64,000 bases of DNA, taken from positions 28,059 to 92,058 of the forward strand of contig JAIORV010000064.1 of the NCBI GenBank assembly GCA_021107945.1. The letters are read 5' to 3'. Under the pieces are notes generated by a model. That model searched no databases. It was not told where the DNA came from and saw nothing but the letters and a program-made list of their open reading frames with translations. Both the position numbers and the translations under genes were made by a program. How positions within the stretch are numbered: the stretch's first letter is position 1; each line of letters opens with the position of its first letter. Source of the DNA: Vulcanimicrobiota bacterium. GTDB lineage: Bacteria > Vulcanimicrobiota > JAJTBE01. Shown piece by piece: positions 8,846 through 17,608 of this stretch.

Positions 8846-10729
8846 ATGATTTCAAAGCTTCTTCCCGGAACAAAACTGAAAAACGGAAGATACCAGATTG
8901 TCAAGATTGCTCTCTGGCGCAGAACAGGCGGCACCTATGAAGCCTGGGACATTACAATTACCGACAAAAGATATATCATTAAAGAAGTTATACCTCCCAC
9001 AATGTCAAATCACGAACGTAGGTCAAGGTTAAGGAACTTTAATGAAACAATGGACGTTATGACCCATCTTGAGCATACCAATCTTGCAAAAGTATTTGAT
9101 CATTTCGAAGAAAACGACAGGATATATACGGTTATAGAATTTATCGACGGTGTGAGTCTTGAGCATTTTCTGGAGCTTATTAGAAAAATCCCTGAAAAAA
9201 ATGCTGTCGAAATAGGACTTACTCTTTGCGAAGCGGTGCGTGTACTCTGGAATCGTCCCCAACCTATATCTTTCGAGAACATTGGCACAGAATACGTTAT
9301 GATTGATTATGACAAAAGAATAAGGTTTATGGGATATGATTTCAGCCGCTTCTATTATGACGACTTTCCTCACAAGACATTTGCCCGCAGTCCGGAAGCG
9401 ATGGAGAAATCAATTCATAAGCTCTCAAAAATCATTTTCGCCCTACTGGGGGGAAGTAAAGAAATTCCGCTGGAGAGAGTCCCGTCCGATATGAAAATAT
9501 CCCCGGAATTAAGGCGTCTTCTCATGATAACCCTGAATCCACAACAAAAAAGCTACTCGTCAATTGAAAAATTCCGGAGTGAGTTACAGGAAATATATGA
9601 TCCCAAAAAGTCCGGCAGTCGTGATGAGGCTGTTTTTCTGAGACACAGAAGAGAAAGAAAAGAGAAAGAAATTCCGACATATGACTGGATTAAACGGATT
9701 CCTCAAACAATATCCTCTGCAATTATGGGGCAAAGCCAGTGGCTGAAAGTTTTGGAAGCGCTTTTTGTTTTGTTTTTAATATTTATTTTTATAATATTTA
9801 AAAACCCAGCGGGAGCCTTTTACAGAAAACCCCCTGATGTATCTATGGTTTATGTCTGCTGTCAGTCCGATTTATATACATTTCGTGATAGTGATTTTAA
9901 GTTTATGGATCAGAGAAAGTTGGGAAATGAGTTGTCTTCAATCTATGCTTACAGGGATGATAACTCACAATTTCTTCTGTTGGCTGATTATAAACAGGGC
10001 AAAGTTTTGCGAATTGATCCTCATAATAATAAGGTGATTGAAGAGGTTAATGTTGATATATACCCCCACAAAATGGGGGGGACGCCGGATGGGAAGCTTT
10101 TATTTATTTTACATGAAAATATAAATAATATATCATTCATCAACTGTGAAACCTTAAGACTCACAGGATTTTTACCGGCGGGTTTGAGTGCAAGTGATAT
10201 GATTTACCTTGCAGGGAAAAACAGTCTGCTTGTATCCAATACGCTTCCCCAGGATCTTCTATGGATCGATGCCACAAGAAGAAAAGTAATGAAAAGACAT
10301 AAGATAGCAGGACAACCCGGTATTATGATAACTTCTCCTCCGGGAGATAAGTTATATGTCCATGATAAATCAACAGGTGATATATTGGTTTTTGATATTG
10401 TAAAAGATATAAAACAATTGGGCGTTCTCGATGATGTCGGAGGTGAGGTGCCATCGAGCTTTCTATGGGACGTGAAACCCGGCCGGTTATGGATAACATT
10501 CAGGAAAACGAATAATATCGTGCTTTATGATATTGAAAAACAAGAGGTTCTTAAAAATTACAAGGTTGACAAGCAACCGATAAAAGTAATCTGGAATAAG
10601 AATTTCAATCGGTTGTGGATAATTAATGAAAAATCAAAAACCATAAATGTAATTCATCCCGATTCCGGGAAAATATTAATGCGTCATGAAATGGATAAAA
10701 CACCTTCCGATATAATGCTTTCACCCTGA
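8846..10729 (+). CDS. membrane pseudokinase fused to an extracytoplasmic beta-propeller
   Basis: A 627-residue protein. Residues 15-255 have the outline of a Ser/Thr kinase: the ATP-site Lys is kept (K46, YIIKEV), but the glycine loop is poor. HRD is replaced by FEN (143-145), the metal-binding Asn by Y150, and DFG by GYD (163-165). It therefore should not phosphorylate and is called a pseudokinase. After a basic linker (RHRRERKEKE), one membrane helix lies at 300-319. Residues 330-627 form YVTN/NHL-like propeller blades (TPDGKLLFIL, LWIDATRRKV, LWIINEKSKTINVI) expected outside the membrane. It is a single gene flanked by inverted repeats. A receptor role, with the propeller sensing and the pseudokinase docking, is inference. 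Confidence 0.8.
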   Translation: MISKLLPGTKLKNGRYQIVKIALWRRTGGTYEAWDITITDKRYIIKEVIPPTMSNHERRSRLRNFNETMDVMTHLEHTNLAKVFDHFEENDRIYTVIEFIDGVSLEHFLELIRKIPEKNAVEIGLTLCEAVRVLWNRPQPISFENIGTEYVMIDYDKRIRFMGYDFSRFYYDDFPHKTFARSPEAMEKSIHKLSKIIFALLGGSKEIPLERVPSDMKISPELRRLLMITLNPQQKSYSSIEKFRSELQEIYDPKKSGSRDEAVFLRHRRERKEKEIPTYDWIKRIPQTISSAIMGQSQWLKVLEALFVLFLIFIFIIFKNPAGAFYRKPPDVSMVYVCCQSDLYTFRDSDFKFMDQRKLGNELSSIYAYRDDNSQFLLLADYKQGKVLRIDPHNNKVIEEVNVDIYPHKMGGTPDGKLLFILHENINNISFINCETLRLTGFLPAGLSASDMIYLAGKNSLLVSNTLPQDLLWIDATRRKVMKRHKIAGQPGIMITSPPGDKLYVHDKSTGDILVFDIVKDIKQLGVLDDVGGEVPSSFLWDVKPGRLWITFRKTNNIVLYDIEKQEVLKNYKVDKQPIKVIWNKNFNRLWIINEKSKTINVIHPDSGKILMRHEMDKTPSDIMLSP

Positions 10730-11096
10730 ATAGAAGTTGGAATAAGGAATTTTATCTCTAAGGAAATTAGGAAGTTAGGAAAAGGGATAGCAGAAGCTAG
10801 ATGTCGGAGGCCGGATCTCATTTCCCATTTCCCATTTCCCACTTCCATATAGAGAAATCAATGCTTTTACTCCGGTTCTTCTCTGCGAACTCCGCGCCTG
10901 CACTGAACTTGTTTCAGGGTTCTCTGCGTTGAAAAACCACTTGTTCGATACCGAATAAACTATATGAATAAATTCCTGGATTGGTGTATTGAACAATTTG
11001 ATAATATAGTGTAATATAAAAAAGGAAAAATGGAATTCTCTGTTAAATAAACCTTCCTGAAATGTCCGTTAAATGGAAATGATTCAGGAACAGTTC
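10730..11096. repeat. inverted copy of the composite CGCAGAG element
   Basis: Read on the minus strand, 10855-10955 repeats the 8402-8495 block almost word for word: TCGAACAAGTGGTTTTTC, AACGCAGAGA, CCTGAAACAAGTTCAG, GTTCGCAGAG, AACCGGAG and CATTGAT. Upstream of it (10790-10850) are the TTTCCCATTTCCCATTTCCC words found in the other composite copies. The remainder up to the tRNA is AT-rich with no gene seen. Confidence 0.75.
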
Positions 11097-11168
11097 GCCG
11101 GGATAGCTCAGAGGTAGAGCAGCTCACTCGTAATGAGCAGGTCAAGAGTTCGACTCTCTTTCCCGGCT
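11097..11168 (+). tRNA. tRNA-Thr (CGT anticodon)
   Basis: A cloverleaf can be drawn by eye. The acceptor stem is GCCGGGA (11097-11103) with TCCCGGC (11161-11167), followed by a D arm with AGAGGTAGA. The anticodon stem GCTCA/TGAGC encloses the loop CTCGTAA, giving anticodon CGT, which reads the threonine codon ACG. The T arm contains GTTCGAC. The 3' CCA is not encoded. This is the only tRNA recognised in the window. Confidence 0.93.
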
Positions 11169-11183
11169 TTAAAGAATATCAAC

Positions 11184-11218
11184 AAAAGCCCGTGGTTACA
11201 AGAAAATCACGGGCTTTT
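11184..11218 (+). terminator. hairpin terminator after tRNA-Thr
   Basis: AAAAGCCCGTG and CACGGGCTTTT pair over 11 bases around a 13-base loop, ending in a T run. It lies 16 bases after the tRNA and is a good intrinsic terminator. A second palindrome, GGGGCTTAAGCCCC, at 11301-11314 could end transcription of the converging minus-strand gene. Confidence 0.75.
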
Positions 11219-11366
11219 ACTTTTGCATATTTTTTCCCATAATTACCGAAAATTACCCCTTAATTGACACATACCGGTCATAAATCGGTCATACAAAAAA
11301 GGGGCTTAAGCCCCATAATATCAAAGGAAAGTCTGAAAAAACATATTAGAATAATCCTTATTACAA

Positions 11367-12296
11367 TCACTTCCCGGCGTAAATGGCGTTTAAATGCCTT
11401 TGCACTCTTTTTGAGTCTGGAGCTATTTTCAGTATCTCGCGGTATTGTCCGGCGGCTTCATCAAGTAAGTCGTAGCTTTCATATAACATTGCCAGCACCA
11501 CGCGGGGAGTCGTATTTTTGGGGTTCTTTGAGATTTCTTCTTTTAGTTTGTTTTTAATCTTTTCGATATCTTTTACTTTATCTTTCGTAAGAATATCGAA
11601 CCTTGTCGTCCCTTCTCCGATAACATCGGAACCGTTCCTTGCCTTGATTTTCCATATATAGCTCATACCATATTTGAGCGGTGGAGCATCTGAAGGATAT
11701 GTAACCTCCGTTTTAGCGGTTTTGGATTTCCATATTTTTCTCCCGTTCTTTCTGTCTTTCAGGAAAATTTCATATTCTCTCGCCTCATCAATCTTTTTCC
11801 ACATGATTGTGGGATTCAGAGTAATAATCTTCACTTTTGAAAGATTCACAAATATAACAGGTTTTCCCCTGTCTATATGTACAGTATTGCGAGACTCTCC
11901 TTTTGGGCGAAAATCTTTGGGCGTTCCACGTGCAATTTTAAAGCTTCTTTTCGAATATTTGCTTTTTTGGGGTTTCTTACCCTTTATGACCTTTCCGCCG
12001 GTGGATAGAATTTTAAAGATGGAGTTAGGGGAATAATTCTCACCATGCCCGTCCGAATAATAAACAACCGTTATCTTCGAGTTCTTCCCCGTTTTTACAG
12101 TGTCATTCTCTCTCAATTCCATCATCAATCCAGCTCTTGCAGGTTTTGTGGGATTTGATGAATGGATTACCGTTACCTTTCCTTTTATGTTTGTAATAAT
12201 CGCGAGTTTACTTGCTTTTTGCGGCTTGGCAAAAGCGCAATCCGGCAACAATAAAACACATATTATCAGTGATAAAATTACAAATTTATACTTCAT
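11367..12296 (-). CDS. exported FecR-like / TPR protein
   Basis: A 309-residue protein with a signal peptide (cleavage after DCAFA, about residue 23). Residues 35-95 resemble a FecR-type sandwich: a GKVTVI strand, ENDTVKTGKNS and ITVVYYSDG. Residues 155-235 look like a fibronectin/Ig-type domain (NPTIMWKKI, YEIFLKDR, YIWKIKARNG). The C-terminus (250-309) holds a TPR pair (LAMLYESYDLLDEAAGQYREI). AGGAGG lies eight bases before the ATG. It follows the adenylate cyclase gene in the same direction, separated by a 94-bp repeat-filled gap, so the two may share a transcript. A surface or periplasmic binding role is likely; no enzyme activity is apparent. Confidence 0.7.
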   Translation of the reverse strand: MKYKFVILSLIICVLLLPDCAFAKPQKASKLAIITNIKGKVTVIHSSNPTKPARAGLMMELRENDTVKTGKNSKITVVYYSDGHGENYSPNSIFKILSTGGKVIKGKKPQKSKYSKRSFKIARGTPKDFRPKGESRNTVHIDRGKPVIFVNLSKVKIITLNPTIMWKKIDEAREYEIFLKDRKNGRKIWKSKTAKTEVTYPSDAPPLKYGMSYIWKIKARNGSDVIGEGTTRFDILTKDKVKDIEKIKNKLKEEISKNPKNTTPRVVLAMLYESYDLLDEAAGQYREILKIAPDSKRVQRHLNAIYAGK

Positions 12297-12390
12297 ATTA
12301 TATTCCTCCTACATAATTGAGGTGAGAGACGAGAAGCGGGAAACGAGATCCATTCTCCGCTATCCGTTTATCGGGACGAGGACGTCCCTC
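12297..12390. repeat. short composite repeat with GGGACG hairpin between two genes
   Basis: This gap contains AGACGAGAAGCGGGAAACG, CTCCGCTATCCGTTTATC, the hairpin GGGACGAGGACGTCCC (12372-12387) and CTCCTACAG. It repeats, in the same order, the 2311-2440 tract. The repeat abuts or overlaps the 3' end of the adenylate cyclase gene, whose last codons (GRRLEL) read through it. Confidence 0.75.
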
Positions 12391-14262
12391 CTACAGTTCC
12401 AACCTCCGACCTCTGACCTCCCTTACCGAATATGTTTCAATAAGCTTATCAATACCTTTCAGCTTATGTTTTCCCTTGTTTTCAAAAATAATTCTGCTCT
12501 TTAATTCAGCGTCCTCTTTCAGAATATCGTAAGTATCCTCACTTATGAGAATACCGCCCATATCCTTCGCCTTTGATTCCAACCTGGCCGCTGTATTTAT
12601 AACATCTCCCACGGCGGAATACTGTCTTCTTTTTTTCGAACCAATAATACCCATTACCACAGTACCGGAATGAATCCCAATCTTTACTCCATCGAATATA
12701 TTACCGGATTCACCTTCCCTTTTTTTTAGCCAATTTCCGGTTTCCTCCATCATCTCCACCGCGGTTAAAACAGCGTTTCTTGCATGTTTATCGTCACTAA
12801 TCGGCGCCCCGAAAACAATCATTATTTCATCTCCACAAAACTGAATAATTGTCCCGTCATATTTAAAAATTATTTTCTCCATCAATGAAAAGTATTCGTT
12901 TAAAATATCCACCACATTTTCCGGGGGCAGTTTGTTGCACATGGGTGTATATTCATTCATGTCGGAAAACAGAATTGAAATGTTCCGTTTCGCCCCACCC
13001 AATTCAACTTTCGATGGGTCTCTCAGCATCTCCTCGGCTACTCCGTCCGACACAAAAGACTTGAAAATATTTTGAATACGGATTTTTTCAATGTCCTCCG
13101 TTATGTACCTATAGACATAAGTGGAGGCAAATCCGAGAATTGCAACTCCAAAAGAGCCGGTGATATTGATATAAACATTCAATTTGCTGAAGACCTGGAA
13201 AACTATGACGCCATATGACAACAATATAAGAAATGTTATCAGAATACCATATACAGGCTTCGTATAATAACATATAACTCCGATGATTATTGAAACAGCA
13301 AGAATAATCAGGAAATTTGCAAGGTTGGAAATCGGTCTGATTGGATTATTCTTCAGGATTGTGTTGATGCAATTTGCAAGAATTTCAATGCCATATAATC
13401 TTCCGGAGATTCCCTCCCTCTTGACTCCGTAAAAGGGCGTGGGATAAAGATCTTTTGATATGGTCTTTTCAGTAAATCCTATTAATACGATTTTATCTCT
13501 AAATGTTTCAGGATTGTTTTTTATAACTTCCATACTCTTGTGAAACGGTATGTTTTTAAATGTGTGAGAGGGCCCGGCAAAATTTATCATGTTCCGGTAA
13601 TTATTGTCGCAGAATATTTCTTTTTTACCAATTTTAACAGAATGATTTTTGACCGATATCTCTTTACCCAGGTATTTTGACGCTACGAGAAGAGGCAATG
13701 AAACCTGCACTTTGCCGTCCAGATCCTCTATAAAAAACGTCTGCTGTCTCAGGAAATCATCCGTATCACAGAATAATGTCACGAACCCTATGTTATCAGC
13801 TCCTGACGCATACTTTAAAAGAGGTATGGGTTCAATCACCCTGTATCCTTTTTTAACGGAATCATATTCAAGTATGCAGGGAAGAACAACATTGCCGGCT
13901 TCGTGAATGGAAAGAGCCAATTCCCTGTCCAGGCCGACGGCATATTCATCCAGCGAAGTTAATTGTAAAATATCAAGACCGACAACTCTCGCCCCTGTGT
14001 TGGAAAGTCCACCGATTATTTCTGCAATTTCCTGCCCCCAGAATATCACAGGCTTCTTGATTTTTTTTAGGGATTGCTCATTAATGCCTATAATAACAAT
14101 GCCGTCATCGGGTTTTCTTATTCCCCTTGAAATAAACAACAAGTCGTAGGCCTTATATTCAAGCTTCCTGAAAATTTCCGCTCCGGATAGAGCTGTAACT
14201 ATAAAGCTATTAATAAGGCATAGGATTATTATTACTATAACTTGTTTCAATGCTTTTTTCAT
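12391..14262 (-). CDS. CHASE2-domain class III adenylate/guanylate cyclase
   Basis: A 623-residue membrane cyclase (numbering from ATG 14262). One N-terminal membrane helix is followed by an extracytoplasmic CHASE2 sensor (about 25-310) and three more helices (about 315-382). The catalytic domain (about 415-610) has both metal aspartates, D434 (ILFSDMNE) and D478 (FCGDEIM), and the transition-state Asn/Arg block GDVINTAARLE. The purine-selecting Lys position reads Gln474 (TIIQFCGD), a variant seen in some bacterial cyclases, so ATP specificity is likely but unproven. A TTG at 14313 would add 17 residues; the ATG has the better upstream AGAAGAG. A CRP-like palindrome lies about 185 bp upstream. 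Confidence 0.88.
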   Translation of the reverse strand: MKKALKQVIVIIILCLINSFIVTALSGAEIFRKLEYKAYDLLFISRGIRKPDDGIVIIGINEQSLKKIKKPVIFWGQEIAEIIGGLSNTGARVVGLDILQLTSLDEYAVGLDRELALSIHEAGNVVLPCILEYDSVKKGYRVIEPIPLLKYASGADNIGFVTLFCDTDDFLRQQTFFIEDLDGKVQVSLPLLVASKYLGKEISVKNHSVKIGKKEIFCDNNYRNMINFAGPSHTFKNIPFHKSMEVIKNNPETFRDKIVLIGFTEKTISKDLYPTPFYGVKREGISGRLYGIEILANCINTILKNNPIRPISNLANFLIILAVSIIIGVICYYTKPVYGILITFLILLSYGVIVFQVFSKLNVYINITGSFGVAILGFASTYVYRYITEDIEKIRIQNIFKSFVSDGVAEEMLRDPSKVELGGAKRNISILFSDMNEYTPMCNKLPPENVVDILNEYFSLMEKIIFKYDGTIIQFCGDEIMIVFGAPISDDKHARNAVLTAVEMMEETGNWLKKREGESGNIFDGVKIGIHSGTVVMGIIGSKKRRQYSAVGDVINTAARLESKAKDMGGILISEDTYDILKEDAELKSRIIFENKGKHKLKGIDKLIETYSVREVRGRRLEL

Positions 14263-14445
14263 AATACTCTTCTGCTGTATCCAGTGTGGAGATACTTCAT
14301 TTATTGACTTCAATTAACCAAATATATTATTTGTATTATTTCCTTACCTCCCGACAAACACCCTTCTATAATATTATTCTTATTTGATTTTATCGCAATT
14401 ATGTTAAGAAAATTACATTGAAATTGACACATTATTGTGATAGAA

Positions 14446-14461
14446 TGTGATAGTAATCACA
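14446..14461. promoter_or_regulatory. CRP/FNR-type operator
   Basis: TGTGATAGTAATCACA matches the TGTGA-N6-TCACA consensus of CRP-family regulators exactly. A further half-site, TGTGA, lies 11 bases upstream (14436-14440). It sits 17 bases after a TTGACA (14424-14429), between the CHASE2 cyclase gene and the pilin operon, so it could govern either. That a cAMP-responsive regulator binds it is inference. Confidence 0.6.
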
Positions 14462-14498
14462 ACAGGGAACTATCCCGATGTGTATAATTAAATACAAT

Positions 14499-14620
14499 AG
14501 CAATAAACATAGCAATAAACATAGCAATAAACATAGCAATAGATAAAGCAACACTAAAGCAATAGATAAAGCAATAGATAAAGCAATAGATAAAGCAATA
14601 GATAAAGCAATATATAGCAA
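14499..14620. repeat. two interleaved 12-bp tandem repeats
   Basis: About four units of AGCAATAAACAT are followed by about five units of AGCAATAGATAA, interrupted once by CACTAAAGCAAT. Both units share AGCAATA and have a period of 12. The tract encodes nothing plausible. It is a likely variable-number locus upstream of the pilin operon. Confidence 0.85.
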
Positions 14621-14778
14621 TTTTTATCACAATTGCAAAGTGATTTTACTACTATAAAAGTGAGTTTCCTGTCCGCTTGAACATCTATAACACTGTTCTC
14701 ATTTGAAACGACAAGCCCGGGGCTCCGGTGCTACCGAAGCCGGCAAATAAATCTAATGTTGAATAGGAATCAGGGACG

Positions 14779-16542
14779 ATGGATATTAACAAGCTTCTAA
14801 AAGAACTTTCCGATTACCTGGCAAAAGTTAAAGACGGAGAAGCCGGGAGAAAGCTTGGCTATGTACTTAAAAGGTTGGAAGATGCGAAAGATTGCATCAA
14901 GCGGGGAAAAGATCCGGCAGGCATGAAATGTGACAATGAGATTGTGGGGGAACACATACTCAAGACCTGGAGGATTTCAGGGGAAAAAGATATTCTATCA
15001 TCACTCAACGGTGGGTCTCCTCCCCAATTATATATAAACATACGCAAGCATATACTTGAATCCTCAAAAAAGTTTATTGGGATGAGATTTGATCGATTAT
15101 ACGAGATTGAGAAGTCCTCCTACTCAATTTATACATATCTCCTGAAAGGACATGCGATATTATTACAGGCTTCGAGAACGGAGCCTGACACTGAATTTGG
15201 GGGGAACCTGGAAGCAGTATCCAAAGTCTTCAAAACTCTTGCATACAAGATTTATAATGCATTCGACCTTGACGGCAGGTTTATATCATATCGGGAAGTT
15301 ATCGAGGATTCAAGGGAAATATATGACTGGTTAAGTCAGGCCGGATGGGACGGAGAACCTCTCGATGATGTACCTGAAGAAATTAATGATGTATCAAAGA
15401 TTTGTAAAAAATTCAGAAAAATCCTTTCCATTTATATTGATCAGGATTCACCTGGCAGGGAAAAATCAGGATATGCATCCTCCGGGGATATGGGTGGGGA
15501 TTCGGGGTCCGCAGCCACAAAAACTCCCCGGAAATCTTATCGGCGCATTGTTGATATGGTCAACACCAGGTTGAGATCAAGAGAAATAAGGCATATTTCC
15601 ATGGGTGAATTGGTTTCAAATAAAAGGGGAGTGTCTGATGGAAAATCCGGGGCGGGAGAATACTCAAAACCAACCGCCACTGAAATAAAGCGACGAAAAG
15701 CCCTTGAGACATTTGGTGAAAGCCTGGAGAAAATGATCTCACAGAAGGGTGAAGCCGCAATAAACGGAGCTACTCCCGATGCTTGGGAATCAAGAGAAAC
15801 AACAGGAACCGGGTCTGCTGAAAAACCCGGCAGGAAAGATATGTCCCTTGATAAGATTCTTGAAAAGGAAGTTGTTTCACCCCGTGCGGGAGTTGTATCT
15901 CCCCGCTCCGGGGAAGATGAAATGGTTGAATCCCTCAGGATGCTTTTCTATCTTGAGCCGATGAGGGACAGGGAGCCTCCCCCCAAGAATCGACATGAAG
16001 AAATGAAAAAGAAACGCCTTGATGAATGGAAGGCAATGCAGATGAAATACACAAGAATTGGAATTATGATTGTGGCGGTGCTTCTGCTCTTGTCTTATGT
16101 TGTATATAGAAAAAAATGGATAATGAATTATTTCGCGGGGAGAAACACGGAAAACCTGATAATTGAAACAAGCGGAGTACCTGAAGAAAAATTACACGGG
16201 GCAATTCCGGTTGTTCTTGTCGGCAGAATTGACCTGGGAGACGGAGTCAGTCCCACTCTCCGGAAAGACGGCAAACACTTTTTCCAGGGATTGAGGGTCA
16301 CATGCTATTTCCCCGATATTCACCACCAGAGGGAATTTTATGATTACAACTTCCAGGTGAGTAATAACGGCGACTTCAGAATCAGGTTTAAAGTGCCTCC
16401 TTATAAGAAAAAAACTCCCGCCACCGTAAAGATTACTTATTGTTGTTGCGGTTACAGGGATTGCGAAACCAAATTCATGAAGTTCAAGGGAGAGCCTCTT
16501 ACGGCATATTTTCCCGATATAATTATGGAAAGAGAAGAATAA
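14779..16542 (+). CDS. unknown bitopic membrane protein leading the pilin operon
   Basis: A 587-residue protein that I do not recognise. The N-terminal 220 residues are helical and presumably cytoplasmic. Residues 225-380 are low-complexity, rich in Ser, Gly and Lys. One membrane helix lies at 426-443 (IGIMIVAVLLLLSYVVY), followed by a C-terminal beta-rich domain of about 135 residues with a CCCGYRDC cysteine cluster near 545-555. The ATG follows CAGGGA by two bases. Its stop lies four bases before the first prepilin gene, so it is almost surely co-transcribed with the pilins. A role in anchoring or assembling the pseudopilus is a guess from position. There is no kinase or ATPase motif. Confidence 0.6.
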   Translation: MDINKLLKELSDYLAKVKDGEAGRKLGYVLKRLEDAKDCIKRGKDPAGMKCDNEIVGEHILKTWRISGEKDILSSLNGGSPPQLYINIRKHILESSKKFIGMRFDRLYEIEKSSYSIYTYLLKGHAILLQASRTEPDTEFGGNLEAVSKVFKTLAYKIYNAFDLDGRFISYREVIEDSREIYDWLSQAGWDGEPLDDVPEEINDVSKICKKFRKILSIYIDQDSPGREKSGYASSGDMGGDSGSAATKTPRKSYRRIVDMVNTRLRSREIRHISMGELVSNKRGVSDGKSGAGEYSKPTATEIKRRKALETFGESLEKMISQKGEAAINGATPDAWESRETTGTGSAEKPGRKDMSLDKILEKEVVSPRAGVVSPRSGEDEMVESLRMLFYLEPMRDREPPPKNRHEEMKKKRLDEWKAMQMKYTRIGIMIVAVLLLLSYVVYRKKWIMNYFAGRNTENLIIETSGVPEEKLHGAIPVVLVGRIDLGDGVSPTLRKDGKHFFQGLRVTCYFPDIHHQREFYDYNFQVSNNGDFRIRFKVPPYKKKTPATVKITYCCCGYRDCETKFMKFKGEPLTAYFPDIIMEREE

Positions 16543-16546
16543 TAAC

Positions 16547-17584
16547 ATGATGTCAGATTTATTTTTAAATGTAAGACAGTGTATAAGTAAATATTCCAAA
16601 AACCGATATGCTTCATCCGGAAAAGAAGGTTTTACTTTCCTTGAGGTGCTTATATCTCTCACTGTGCTTCTCGTAGTTTGCCTCGTGTTGTTCGGCATGT
16701 TTCATGCTTCATTAAGATACTCGGCGGATATAAAAGACGAATCAATAGCCGCCGTCATCGCCGAGAGAAATATAGAAGAGATAAGGGCATGGGCATACAC
16801 ATTTGATGACGGTCAAAAGATGTATAATTTTAATGATGAAAACTGGACTCCATCATCTCCGTATCCATTTTCGGGTTACGCAGGCGCCGACAGCATAAAT
16901 TCTGATTTCAATGTGGATATCAAGATTAGAAAGGGAGGGCCTTATTATTATCATGATCCACAGAACCCTGCAAATGACGAGTGCCACCTTTTCTACCCAT
17001 CCACGGGAACCGAGAAAGATCAGATGTTCAAGAGAACCATGGATAATTCAATGGCAAGGGTTCAGGTTACTGTTTCCTGGAATAATAATCAGAAAAATTT
17101 CACAACCGTGGCATGTATTGCTGAGCCTACAAGGGAATTGGACATTATCAACATAAGCACAATATCCTCTGTTGACCCCGTTTTAAGCGACAACACAAAT
17201 AAATATGAGGCACAGGCAAAAGATATTTATAACAATGATATTAATGATGTTCAATATAAATGGTATGTGGAGCCTATTGACGGAAACGGAGAGGTAGTCT
17301 ATTATCCCGAACCGGATCCCAGGCCGTCTCCCACCCCGTCGATCAACCCTGTTACCGGGCATGATCCGCTGCTGGGAAGTGGAAGTAGTGCCGGTGATGC
17401 AATAAATTTCCCGATGGGAAAAAGATCGGTGTTTGTCCACAGGATCAAGAAATTTGACTGGACTCCCATGAATCCCAAATATACATATATCGATCCCTCG
17501 GGAACTTGCAAGGTAACTGCCAGGGGACAGAGCGGCGGAGTTGTTAAATCACAACAAGAAGGGCCTATTAATGTGGCGAAATAA
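16547..17584 (+). CDS. type IV prepilin-like protein (PilV/GspI type)
   Basis: A 345-residue protein with a type III (prepilin) leader: KEG28 followed by FTFLEVLISLTVLLVV, so prepilin peptidase should cut after G28 and methylate F29, with E33 at position +5. The leader is long (28 residues). The C-terminal 300 residues are large for a minor pilin and contain PxPSPTPS-like linkers (about 255-262) and a beta-rich end. It lies four bases after the unknown membrane protein and 24 bases before the next prepilin gene. It should be inserted in the inner membrane and assembled into a T2SS/T4P-like pseudopilus. Confidence 0.8.
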   Translation: MMSDLFLNVRQCISKYSKNRYASSGKEGFTFLEVLISLTVLLVVCLVLFGMFHASLRYSADIKDESIAAVIAERNIEEIRAWAYTFDDGQKMYNFNDENWTPSSPYPFSGYAGADSINSDFNVDIKIRKGGPYYYHDPQNPANDECHLFYPSTGTEKDQMFKRTMDNSMARVQVTVSWNNNQKNFTTVACIAEPTRELDIINISTISSVDPVLSDNTNKYEAQAKDIYNNDINDVQYKWYVEPIDGNGEVVYYPEPDPRPSPTPSINPVTGHDPLLGSGSSAGDAINFPMGKRSVFVHRIKKFDWTPMNPKYTYIDPSGTCKVTARGQSGGVVKSQQEGPINVAK

Positions 17585-17608
17585 TCTTGAGAATGTAGGA
17601 GGAGAAAC

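Larger units (their letters stand above)
14263..14778. other. divergent promoter region with CRP-like site and 12-bp tandem repeats
   Basis: This 516-bp AT-rich region separates the cyclase gene from the plus-strand pilin operon, so both should be started from here. It carries a TTGACA at 14424-14429, the CRP-like palindrome at 14446-14461, the tandem repeat at 14499-14620, further TATCACA and GTGA half-sites (14634-14660), and CAGGGA as the ribosome site of the downstream gene. I cannot place the transcription start sites. Confidence 0.6.

Noticed and set aside
9340..9350. DFS in the pseudokinase as a degenerate DFG
   Set aside because: Alignment with the 35166 kinase through the catalytic loop places GYD, two residues earlier, at the DFG position; the nearby DFS is out of register.
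11230..11340. Integration site after tRNA-Thr
   Set aside because: ACCGGTCAT words recur twice, but there is no integrase gene and no repeat of the tRNA 3' end in the window.
12391..14262. Guanylate rather than adenylate specificity of the cyclase
   Set aside because: Gln replaces the usual purine-selecting Lys, but Gln is seen in many bacterial class III cyclases; specificity cannot be decided from sequence.
14432..14620. 62-residue minus-strand frame of repeated Ala-Leu-Ser-Ile units
   Set aside because: It is the translation of the 12-bp tandem repeat, has no ribosome site, and is not a protein.
14499..14620. CRISPR array
   Set aside because: The units are 12 bp and directly joined with no spacers, so this is a simple tandem repeat.
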